A DNA stretch of 5,138 bases, taken from assembly GCA_015486445.1 (NCBI GenBank), contig WFRT01000235.1:1-5138 (forward strand), written 5' to 3'. Under the pieces are notes generated by a model. It was not told the origin of the DNA and ran no database searches. It saw only the letters and a program-made list of their open reading frames with translations. Source of the stretch: Pseudomonadota bacterium (GTDB lineage Bacteria; Desulfobacterota; Anaeroferrophillalia; Anaeroferrophillales; Tharpellaceae). A program made the position numbers and the translations under genes. Positions 1 through 5,083 of the stretch are shown piece after piece (positions within the stretch are counted from its first letter, which is position 1; every line of letters begins with the position of its first letter).

Positions 1-35
1 AAAACCCGGCTTTCCCCGGGACGGGAAAAGCCGGG
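1..35 (-). terminator. Rho-independent terminator of the rpsF-rpsR-DUF2232-rplI operon
   Basis: Read on the minus strand, positions 35 to 5 form a stem of about 12 base pairs (CCCGGCTTT plus CCC against GGG plus AAAGCCGGG, with one bulged base at 26) closing a 6-nt loop. It is followed directly by at least four T residues, cut off by the window edge. The stem begins 19 nt after the rplI stop codon, the expected place for an intrinsic terminator. In related genomes dnaB often follows rplI; here the hairpin suggests that transcription mostly ends after rplI. The full length of the T tract cannot be seen. Confidence 0.78.
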
Positions 36-54
36 ATGGACGGCAGTGTAAGGT

Positions 55-639
55 TCAGTCTTCGACGCTCTCGGCTTCGGCAGCCGCAGCCGGCTCTTTC
101 CCGGCCATCTCCGCCGCGGCCTCTTCGCCAGCTTCCGCGGCCGCCTCAGTCTCCTCGGTCTCTGGAGCCTCTGCGGCCGCCAGAACGATGTCGTCCCGGT
201 CACCGACCACCACGACCTTCAATTCGGCGACGATACCGACCTGAACCTTGACCCGGACCGTGAAATCACCAACCGACTTTATGGCTTCGTCAAGCTCGAT
301 CTTGCGGCGGTCGACCTCGACACCTTTTTCAGCCAGTTTTTCGGCAATATCCATGGCCGTAACCGAACCGAAGAGCTTGCCCTGGTCACCAACCTTGCGC
401 TCGAACTCGAGGGTCAGGCCCTCGATCCGCTGGCGCAGGACCTCGCCCTGGGCCTGGACCCGCAAGCGCTTTTTCTCGAGCCCCCGGAGGTGGTGTTCAA
501 CATACTTGATGTTGCTTTCGTTGGCGACAATCGCCCGGCCGGTGGGCAGCAGGTAGTTGCGGGCGTAACCGTCCGCCACGGTAACGATATCACCGATGTT
601 GCCGAGATGTTCAACCGGCTCCTGTAGAATTATCCGCAT
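55..639 (-). CDS. rplI: 50S ribosomal protein bL9 with an acidic Ala/Glu-rich C-terminal tail
   Basis: This is large-subunit protein L9, which binds 23S rRNA near the base of the L1 stalk and helps maintain reading frame. The N-terminal rRNA-binding domain carries the family signature at residues 13-40 (GNIGD, then DGYARNYLLPTG). A charged connecting helix follows (about 41-75), and the C-terminal domain has the GDQGKLFGSVT motif at about 84-94. The L9 fold ends near residue 150, close to the usual family length of 148-150. The remaining 43 or so residues (152-194) are almost entirely Ala and Glu and are predicted to be disordered. The ATG start is supported by GGAGG seven bases upstream and by the canonical MRIILQE beginning. 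It lies 38 nt after the DUF2232 gene and is last in the operon. Identity is certain; the function of the tail is unknown. Confidence 0.98.
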   Translation of the reverse strand: MRIILQEPVEHLGNIGDIVTVADGYARNYLLPTGRAIVANESNIKYVEHHLRGLEKKRLRVQAQGEVLRQRIEGLTLEFERKVGDQGKLFGSVTAMDIAEKLAEKGVEVDRRKIELDEAIKSVGDFTVRVKVQVGIVAELKVVVVGDRDDIVLAAAEAPETEETEAAAEAGEEAAAEMAGKEPAAAAEAESVED

Positions 640-677
640 GACTTATCCTCCATGACTATATTGGCGCAGTTTCCAGC

Positions 678-1661
678 CTATCTTCCCAAAGCCCGCTGAC
701 GCCGGACTATGCGTTTGCGAAAATCGAACCAGATGTCGAAAATTCCCAGCAGCACCGGAAAGACAAAAAGAAACTGAAACGCGATAAAAAAGAAAAACAC
801 AAAAAATCTCTGCAGCCGCCCGACCGCGAAGGCCTCGAAGGCGAACTGGACAATGGCCAGCCCCTGGATCAGGTAGGCGAACAGCAGAATCCCGGCTCCG
901 TTGAGCAGGATCATGTGCAAAATTCCCGACGGCGACAGCAGCAGTTCGCCGGCCAGGCAGACAATCAGCACCCAGACCAGCCCGGCCGGCAGCTGCAGGC
1001 GGGAAAAAGGCGCCGCCTGGTCCATGAGTTCCGGCAGCCGGCCGCGCCGCCGGCGATAGAAAAACAGGGCCGCACCGAAGCCCAGGCTCTGGATGCTGAA
1101 AAAAGCGATAAACAGCAGGGTCGGAAAAACCGTTCCGGCCCAGGCCGCCACCCCGGCCGCGGCCTGGCGCAGGGTCTGCAGCTGCTGCGGGGCCACCCCG
1201 GCATTTTCATAGAGCGCGACCACGGCATCGACGTTGGCTTTGAGAAACTGTTCGGTCAGCAGCATCGGGGATATCTCCCGCGCCGCGGCCACCGCGATCA
1301 GCAGAGCTACCACCAGCAGCGTGGTAATCGCCGAGGCGGCAAACAGGGAGTCGATCCCGACCCGGCGCCGGCGCAGCAGTTCGTCGAACACCAGGTTCGA
1401 CAACCCGAACTCGAAAAAGTAGACGGCCACCGGCGACGAGGTGCGAAAAACCAGGAAAAGCAGAACCACGACCGCGCCCACCATGGCCGTCACCGGCCAC
1501 CAGTCGGTGGACTCGAAACGCAGATAGATCCCGGGCGCCATCGCCGCCATCCCGACCAGGGCGCCGACAATCGGAAACATCGCCCCGCCGAGATACAGCA
1601 CCAGCGTCAACGTCACCGCCAGGGCCAGAGCCCGGAGGCCTATCACCCGCTCCTGATCCAC
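678..1661 (-). CDS. DUF2232 (YybS-like) multi-pass membrane protein
   Basis: A 327-residue, strongly hydrophobic inner-membrane protein. Helices are visible at about 10-48 (two), 57-73, 104-128, 171-202 (one or two), 224-242, 250-273 and 284-310, ending in a basic cytoplasmic tail. A soluble segment at about 130-168 lies between helices. The C-terminal DIWFDFRKR (309-317) and the position between rpsR and rplI match the DUF2232 family, whose biochemical role is unknown; operon placement suggests a link to growth, but that is inference. The start is GTG at 1661: an in-frame TGA lies two codons upstream, so no longer form is possible. The ribosome binding site is weak (GAAGG about 9 nt upstream), which fits lower expression than the flanking ribosomal genes. 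The gene starts 52 nt after the rpsR stop and ends 38 nt before the rplI start. Family assignment comes from remembered motifs and synteny. Confidence 0.87.
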   Translation of the reverse strand: MDQERVIGLRALALAVTLTLVLYLGGAMFPIVGALVGMAAMAPGIYLRFESTDWWPVTAMVGAVVVLLFLVFRTSSPVAVYFFEFGLSNLVFDELLRRRRVGIDSLFAASAITTLLVVALLIAVAAAREISPMLLTEQFLKANVDAVVALYENAGVAPQQLQTLRQAAAGVAAWAGTVFPTLLFIAFFSIQSLGFGAALFFYRRRRGRLPELMDQAAPFSRLQLPAGLVWVLIVCLAGELLLSPSGILHMILLNGAGILLFAYLIQGLAIVQFAFEAFAVGRLQRFFVFFFFIAFQFLFVFPVLLGIFDIWFDFRKRIVRRQRALGR

Positions 1662-1713
1662 GCTTCAACCTTCGGGCCGGGGGACGACTTCACCCCTCCG
1701 GCACCCGTTTTTC

Positions 1714-1992
1714 TCAGTAGGGCTTCGGAGCGCTGACCGTAAAGGGCAGCAGGGCGATATTGCGGGCCCGCTTGATCGCCGCCATCAACTCGCGCTGGTG
1801 GGCCGAGCAGGTGCCGGAAATCCGGCGGGGAACGATCTTGCCCTTTTCACTGATATAGTAGCGCAGCAGACGAACGTCCTTGTAATCAATTTTCAAGGAG
1901 CTGTCGGCACAGAAACGACAATATTTTCTCCGTGTCACGAAAGAGCGGCGCCGGCCGCCCCGAGCATCGGGTTTCTTTCTTGCAATCGCCAT
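1714..1992 (-). CDS. rpsR: 30S ribosomal protein bS18, Cys-rich (probably zinc-binding) form
   Basis: Small-subunit protein S18, which forms a heterodimer with bS6 on the platform of the 30S subunit. Its 92 residues cover the family core: a basic N-terminus (ARGGRRRS), KYCRFC, then IDYKDVRLLRYYISEKGKIVPRRISG and the closing helix with HQRELMAAIKRAR. C25 and C28 (CxxC) together with C62 and H65 (CxxH) give a four-ligand set, as in the Cys-containing, zinc-ribbon-like versions of this protein. Many bacteria have versions without these cysteines. The ATG overlaps the rpsF stop by one base (TAATG), which favours translational coupling, and GGGAG lies about 10 nt upstream. Coupling with rpsF matches the equimolar need for the S6:S18 pair. 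Confidence 0.98.
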   Translation of the reverse strand: MAIARKKPDARGGRRRSFVTRRKYCRFCADSSLKIDYKDVRLLRYYISEKGKIVPRRISGTCSAHQRELMAAIKRARNIALLPFTVSAPKPY

Positions 1993-2471
1993 TATTCTTC
2001 TCCCGGGTTTTCTTTTTCAACTTCCTGGTTATCGGTCGCGGTTGCGGTCGGGGCCGCCGCCGGAGCTTCTTCCTTGACTTCGGCTGCGGGGGTTTCTTCC
2101 GCGGCCGGCGCTGCCGCCGCCGGGGCCGCTTCCGGCTCTTCAACCTCCTCGACAACCTCCTCCTGGACATAGTTGTCCGGCAGGCGGACCGAGAGATACT
2201 TGATCACGGACTCACTGATCCGAAAACGCCGCTCGATCTCCTTAAGACAATCGGCAACACAGGCAAAACGGACCAGGATATAGCGTCCCTCGTTATTCTT
2301 CTGGACCGGATACGCCAGGGTGCGCACCCCCCAGTCCTCGTGGTGGATCAACTCGCCACCCATCTTCTCCAAGGTCCCTTTCAGGATCTCGAAGGCCTCA
2401 TCCACATTTTCACCCGGCAGGTTGCCGGGATGAATGTAGATCAGTTCATACTTTCTCACCAGATCACTCAT
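1992..2471 (-). CDS. rpsF: 30S ribosomal protein bS6 with an acidic Ala/Glu-rich C-terminal tail
   Basis: Small-subunit protein S6, partner of bS18 on the 30S platform. Residues 1-102 form the ferredoxin-like S6 fold: YELIYIHPG at 8-16, the amphipathic helix around 24-37, the DWGVRTLAYPVQK strand at 46-58, RYILVRF at 63-69, and RFRISESVIKYLSVR near 82-96. From about 103 to 159 the protein is a low-complexity tail of Glu, Ala, Pro and Val with very few basic residues. Many bS6 proteins are about 95-110 residues and some, such as in E. coli, have acidic tails; this one is long. The start is set by a near-perfect AAGGAGG ending 7 nt before the ATG. It is the first gene of the operon, preceded by a structured leader, and overlaps rpsR by one base. 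Confidence 0.98.
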   Translation of the reverse strand: MSDLVRKYELIYIHPGNLPGENVDEAFEILKGTLEKMGGELIHHEDWGVRTLAYPVQKNNEGRYILVRFACVADCLKEIERRFRISESVIKYLSVRLPDNYVQEEVVEEVEEPEAAPAAAAPAAEETPAAEVKEEAPAAAPTATATDNQEVEKENPGEE

Positions 2472-2500
2472 CTAAAATCCTCCTTACGGGTTAAACAGCC

Positions 2501-2566
2501 CCTTGTCATCAGGGCAAGGAAGCGGCCGGGTTGCATCGGAAAACCGATTTTCCGACGCCCGGACCG
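2501..2566 (-). promoter_or_regulatory. Structured 5' leader of rpsF, candidate S6:S18 autoregulatory element
   Basis: Between the weak candidate promoter and the rpsF ribosome binding site, the minus-strand transcript can form two adjacent hairpins. The first (2566-2523) has a basal CGG/CCG helix, a one-base bulge at 2563, a 5-bp CCGGG/CCCGG helix, an asymmetric internal loop (2 nt against 5 nt), and a perfect 8-bp hairpin (TCGGAAAA against TTTTCCGA, 2536-2555) with a 4-nt loop. The second (2519-2501) pairs CCTTG with CAAGG. Leaders of rpsF in many bacteria bind the S6:S18 complex and repress translation; position and architecture fit that role. The conserved unpaired CCG of the described motif could not be placed with confidence, so the assignment is inference from location and structure. 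Confidence 0.5.
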
Positions 2567-2575
2567 GAAACGAGC

Positions 2576-2604
2576 CTGCTACACCAAACAGAACTAAATT
2601 GCAA
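2576..2604 (-). promoter_or_regulatory. Weak sigma70-like promoter candidate for rpsF operon
   Basis: On the minus strand, TTGCAA (2604-2599, 4 of 6 matches to the -35 consensus) is followed after 17 nt by TAGCAG (2581-2576, only 3 of 6 matches to the -10 consensus). Spacing and place, just upstream of the structured leader, are right. The -10 element is poor, so the true promoter may differ. It is the only such pair noticed in this intergenic region. Confidence 0.3.
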
Positions 2605-2615
2605 GCCTTTTCCCT

Positions 2616-2652
2616 CCGGCCGGCGGGAAAACCGGCCGGCCGGGTTCCCGGC
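2616..2652 (-). terminator. GC-rich nested inverted repeat after the DUF362 gene, possible terminator
   Basis: Starting 1 nt after the DUF362 stop codon, the minus strand contains GCCGGG/CCCGGC around AA (2652-2639). This is followed by two copies of CCGGCCGG (2639-2632 and 2623-2616) separated by 8 nt, which pair as an 8-bp all-GC stem. No T tract follows on the minus strand (the next bases are AGGGAAAAGG), so it is not a canonical intrinsic terminator. It could still stall polymerase, protect the mRNA 3' end or separate the DUF362 unit from the rpsF operon. Confidence 0.4.
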
Positions 2653-2653
2653 T

Positions 2654-3766
2654 TCAGAGCTTTTCGAGCTGATACTCGCGGGAGCCCAGGCCGATTTCTT
2701 CGGCGTAGGCCAGCTGGGAGCGCCACTCGATCTCGGGATAGACGGCGGCAAATTTGTCGACCCCCGGCGCAAGCCGGTCGCCGAGCACGCTGCCCGGCAT
2801 TCCCGGGGCCGCCACCACGAGGTCGCAGCAGGCCTGGTCGAGGGCCACGGGGTCAGTGGCCGCCAGGATCCCGAGATCGGCAACCACCGGCATGTCGTTG
2901 TGACCGTAGCAGTCGCAGGCGGGGCTGACCTGCAAAACGAAATTGATGAAAAAACAGCGTTCACGCTTGCCCCGGCACGCCCCGTAAGCATACTCCATCA
3001 TCTTTTCCTGGAACACCGGGACACTCTCATTCCAGCGGATGTTGACCGCCTTCTGCGGGCAGACGACGATGCACTCGCCGCAACCGACACAAACCTGATT
3101 GTCGATCACCGCCCGACCGCTCTCGGCATCGATATGGATGGCCCCGGCCGGACACCACTCCAGGCAGTGACCGCAGCCGACGCAGCGTTTGCGCACCACC
3201 TTGGGACTGATGTTGGAGTGCTGGGCCAGCTTCCCTTCGCGGCCGGCGCAACCCATGCCGAGATTCTTCAGGGCGCCGCCGAAGCCGGTAAGTTCGTGGC
3301 CCTTGAAATGGGTCAGTACGATCATCGCGTCGGCACTGCAGATCTCGGCCGCGATCTTGACCTCCTGGAAATGCTTGAGTCCCACCGCAACCGACCGCAC
3401 GCTGCGGCCCTTGAGCCCATCGGCAATCAGCACCGGGGCGCCGAGAACGGGAAAATTGAAACCGTGGCGCATGGCGGTTTCGAGATGGCTCGGGGCGTCG
3501 CTGCGGGAGCCGACATAAAGGGTATTGGTATCGGTGACGAAAGGGCGGCCCTCAAGTTTCCGGACCGCCTCGACCACCGGCCGGACAAAAATCGGGCGAA
3601 TGAAAGAGGCGTTGCCCTCCTCGCCGAAATGCAGCTTGATCGCGGTCAGGAAGCCGGATTCAACCCCGTTCTCCAGTCCCATCGCCTCAAGCAGCCGTTC
3701 AATCTTGGCAAACAGGTTGTGCTTGTGGGTTGTCCGCAGGTCAGCCATATAAACGGTTGCGCCCAT
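2654..3766 (-). CDS. DUF362 domain iron-sulfur protein with two [4Fe-4S] ferredoxin motifs
   Basis: A 370-residue, apparently cytoplasmic protein with no signal peptide or membrane helix. The DUF362 region spans about 1-180, with KLHFGEEGN at 44-52, VTDTNTLY near 77-84, and the conserved stretch LTHFKGHELTGFGGALKNLGMGCAGREGK at 151-179. A bacterial ferredoxin-type insert follows at about 192-245, with two CxxCxxCxxxCP motifs: C195, C198, C201, C205 and C226, C229, C232, C236, which should bind two [4Fe-4S] clusters. DUF362 sequence resumes afterwards, with CDCYGHNDMPVVADLGILAATDPVALD at 284-310; C264, C271, C284 and C286 are additional cysteines. The length fits the family. The reaction is unknown; an electron-transfer or redox role in anaerobic metabolism is inference. 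The ATG is supported by AAGGAG about 9 nt upstream. It appears monocistronic and divergent from the membrane protein gene. Confidence 0.92.
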   Translation of the reverse strand: MGATVYMADLRTTHKHNLFAKIERLLEAMGLENGVESGFLTAIKLHFGEEGNASFIRPIFVRPVVEAVRKLEGRPFVTDTNTLYVGSRSDAPSHLETAMRHGFNFPVLGAPVLIADGLKGRSVRSVAVGLKHFQEVKIAAEICSADAMIVLTHFKGHELTGFGGALKNLGMGCAGREGKLAQHSNISPKVVRKRCVGCGHCLEWCPAGAIHIDAESGRAVIDNQVCVGCGECIVVCPQKAVNIRWNESVPVFQEKMMEYAYGACRGKRERCFFINFVLQVSPACDCYGHNDMPVVADLGILAATDPVALDQACCDLVVAAPGMPGSVLGDRLAPGVDKFAAVYPEIEWRSQLAYAEEIGLGSREYQLEKL

Positions 3767-3804
3767 GTTTTCTGACTCCTTCCCTACGTTAAGGTTCTCC
3801 CCGG

Positions 3805-3824
3805 GTAACTATCCAGCCGAATAC
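3805..3824 (+). repeat. 20-nt direct repeat, upstream copy
   Basis: GTAACTATCCAGCCGAATAC lies between the divergent DUF362 and membrane protein genes. It matches 4919-4938 at 19 of 20 positions in the same orientation. To the left, similarity stops sharply at the first base; to the right, a weaker GC-rich likeness (CGGGC near 3829-3842) continues. Here GCCG-AATA-CGGC (3816-3827) can fold as a small hairpin, which the other copy cannot form. Nothing else in the divergent intergenic region (3767-3983) repeats at this level. Confidence 0.7.
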
Positions 3825-3912
3825 GGCACCGGGCCCGAGCCGTCGGACCGCGGCGGTCACCAGCCCCGCCGGGGGGGCCCGGAAGACCCTTTTTAACCGC
3901 TTTCAAAAACCT

Positions 3913-3941
3913 TTGCAAGGTGAGATTGAATGCGGTAGTAT
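3913..3941 (+). promoter_or_regulatory. Sigma70-like promoter for the eight-helix membrane protein
   Basis: TTGCAA (3913-3918, 4 of 6 matches to TTGACA) and TAGTAT (3936-3941, 4 of 6 matches to TATAAT) are separated by an ideal 17 nt. Transcription would start near 3948, giving a leader of about 36 nt. That leader begins with a small hairpin, CCCGC-AAG-GCGGG, at 3947-3959. Confidence 0.55.
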
Positions 3942-3983
3942 ACCCACCCGCAAGGCGGGCAACAACCATCAGACTGGTAAACC

Positions 3984-4865
3984 ATGCTCCCGGCAAACAA
4001 GAGAAAATTCTTTCCCGCTTACGGCTTTATCGGCCTGGGGCTCATGGGCCTGGGCTGGTTTATGGCCTGGGGCCGGCCGGCGGGCTGGGAATTTGTCTGG
4101 GAAAACGCTTTTTTCCCCCTGTGGCTGGGCTACATCCTGATCGTCAACGCCGGCCTGCGGAAAATCGGCAAAACCCCGCCCCTGGAACGTCAGGGAACCG
4201 GGTTTTGCGGCATGTTCCTGCTCTCGATCCCGGGCTGGTGGCTGTTCGAATTCTTCAACCACTTCCTGCAGAACTGGCATTATATCCTGAATCGCCCGGT
4301 CGGCCCGGTCGAATACTCGATCCGGGCCTCAATCCATTTCAGCATCGTCATCCCGGCGGTCCTGTCCACCGCCGAACTCTGGCACCAGGTCCCGTGGCCG
4401 GCGCGGCTCGCCCGGGGACCGGCCCGCGCTTTCGAGCGCGGCCTGCCGGTTGCGGCCTTGCTCTGCGGCCTGCTGATGCTGTTCGCGGTGCTGCTTTTTC
4501 CCCGTTACTGCTTCCCGCTGGTCTGGATCGGGGTCTACCTGGTTTTAGACAGCATCAACTACCTGCGCAACTCCCCCGCGCTGTTTCATTTCCTGGCCCG
4601 AGGCGATTTGAGGCCCTTCCTGGAACTGGCGCTGGGGTCGCTGACCTGCGGCTTTTTCTGGGAGTTCTGGAACTGGCTGGCCCTGCCGAAATGGGTCTAC
4701 ACGATACCCTTCGTCAACTTTCCCAAGCTCTTCGAAATGCCGCTGCCGGGCTACCTCGGCTATCTCCCCTTCGGCCTGGAAGTTTTCGCCCTGTACATCT
4801 TCCTTGCCGGCCTTACCGGCTTTGCCAACGTCTCGCTCTACCAGGCCGGCGAATACGCCGCCTGA
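3984..4865 (+). CDS. Uncharacterised eight-helix membrane protein with internally duplicated halves
   Basis: A 293-residue, Trp/Phe-rich membrane protein. Helices are visible at about 11-29, 41-58, 73-95, 115-132, 153-173, 175-195, 211-233 and 262-280. The two halves are related: FPLWLGYIL...PPL at 44-67 matches FPLVWIGVYL...PAL at 177-200, and FEFFN-x5-W-H-Y at 88-100 matches WEFWN-x6-W-V-Y at 226-239, an offset of about 133-139 residues. I recognise similar WW-x-FE-x-x-N proteins as hypothetical, and no function is known to me. Conserved acidic and aromatic residues at E89, E131, E227 and E266 could line a site, but this is inference. An in-frame TAA at 3978 rules out a longer protein. There is no clear Shine-Dalgarno before the ATG, so an internal start (Met21) cannot be excluded, although the Lys-rich N-terminus favours Met1. 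An overlapping frame (3920-4966) is Pro/Arg-rich and looks spurious. Confidence 0.82.
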   Translation: MLPANKRKFFPAYGFIGLGLMGLGWFMAWGRPAGWEFVWENAFFPLWLGYILIVNAGLRKIGKTPPLERQGTGFCGMFLLSIPGWWLFEFFNHFLQNWHYILNRPVGPVEYSIRASIHFSIVIPAVLSTAELWHQVPWPARLARGPARAFERGLPVAALLCGLLMLFAVLLFPRYCFPLVWIGVYLVLDSINYLRNSPALFHFLARGDLRPFLELALGSLTCGFFWEFWNWLALPKWVYTIPFVNFPKLFEMPLPGYLGYLPFGLEVFALYIFLAGLTGFANVSLYQAGEYAA

Positions 4866-4870
4866 CCCGC

Positions 4871-4912
4871 CAGAAAAGGGAGGCCGAAAAAGGAAGACCT
4901 GAAAAAGGAAGA
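4871..4912 (+). repeat. Purine-rich 15-nt tandem repeat
   Basis: GAAAAAGGAAGA occurs at 4886-4897 and again at 4901-4912, exactly 15 nt apart. A degenerate earlier unit (AGAAAAGGGAGG) lies at 4872-4883. The tract starts just after the stop codon of the membrane protein gene and runs up to the second 20-nt direct repeat. Its meaning is unknown; it may be slippage-derived sequence at an element boundary. Confidence 0.6.
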
Positions 4913-4918
4913 AATTAT

Positions 4919-4938
4919 GTAACTATTCAGCCGAATAC
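4919..4938 (+). repeat. 20-nt direct repeat, downstream copy
   Basis: GTAACTATTCAGCCGAATAC, 53 nt after the membrane protein stop codon, differs from the copy at 3805-3824 only at one base (T for C at 4927). The two copies are 1,114 bp apart and bracket the whole membrane protein gene with its promoter. To the right it runs on through a GC-rich stretch into the palindrome at 4972-5083. The left boundary is sharp, which is typical of the end of a repeated element. Confidence 0.7.
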
Positions 4939-4960
4939 AGGGTCGGGCGCGGCTTTTCTT
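4929..4960 (+). terminator. Weak terminator-like hairpin after the membrane protein gene
   Basis: AGCCG (4929-4933) can pair with CGGCT (4950-4954) across a 16-nt loop, and TTTTCTT follows directly. The T-rich tail is suitable, but the 5-bp stem is short and the loop long. It overlaps the direct repeat, so the repeat may double as a terminator for the upstream gene. Confidence 0.3.
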
Positions 4961-4971
4961 CGCTAAGCGTT

Positions 4972-5083
4972 AAGATTTCTGTTTTTCCTTACGCTCGCTC
5001 CGCCCGCATTGCAAAACTCGCTACGCTTAAGACAGTTGCAATGCTTATGGGCTCCCGCTCGCTGGGAAAAACGACGAAATCTT
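4972..5083. repeat. Nested imperfect palindrome of about 112 bp
   Basis: The outer arms AAGATTTC-TG-TTTTTCC (4972-4988) and GGAAAAA-CGAC-GAAATCTT (5065-5083) are complementary apart from a small internal loop. Inside, GCCC-GCATTGCAA (5002-5014) pairs with TTGCAATGC-TTAT-GGGC (5036-5052), with a 4-nt bulge and a 21-nt apical loop. Between inner and outer stems, both strands carry the direct repeat CGCTCGCT (4992-4999 and 5056-5063), and CGCTACGCT occurs in the apical loop (5019-5027). No plausible protein is encoded. The design resembles REP/BIME-like or MITE-like small mobile repeats, or a large structured RNA. Confidence 0.75.

Noticed and set aside
1643..1693. A possible 16-codon leader peptide (minus strand, GTG start after GGAGG) ahead of the DUF2232 gene
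   Set aside because: The GGAGG lies only one base before the GTG, too close for normal initiation, and nothing in the peptide suggests attenuation.
915..1736. A 273-codon plus-strand open frame antisense to the DUF2232 gene
   Set aside because: Its product is a Gln/Arg/His-rich low-complexity sequence, a typical shadow of a hydrophobic GC-rich gene on the other strand.
2531..3775. A 414-codon plus-strand open frame antisense to the DUF362 gene
   Set aside because: The minus-strand protein has clear ferredoxin cysteine motifs and family features. The antisense product has no recognisable domain and mirrors the GC-rich codons of the real gene.
3829..3895. An intrinsic terminator in the GC-rich block before CCCTTTTTAA
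   Set aside because: The CCGGG/CCCGG stem is separated from the T tract by about 8 nt and no upstream plus-strand gene would need it.
3784..3996. A 70-codon minus-strand open frame covering the upstream 20-nt repeat
   Set aside because: It overlaps the promoter and start of the divergent membrane protein gene and crosses repeat sequence. It has no recognisable domain.
3920..4966. A 348-codon plus-strand open frame overlapping the eight-helix protein gene
   Set aside because: The product is rich in Pro, Arg, Gly and His with no coherent helices or motifs. The alternative frame gives eight membrane helices with an internal repeat.
4960..5083. An integron attC site
   Set aside because: The region has large hairpin symmetry, but the expected RYYYAAC and GTTRRRY core sites at the ends are absent, and no integrase gene is visible.
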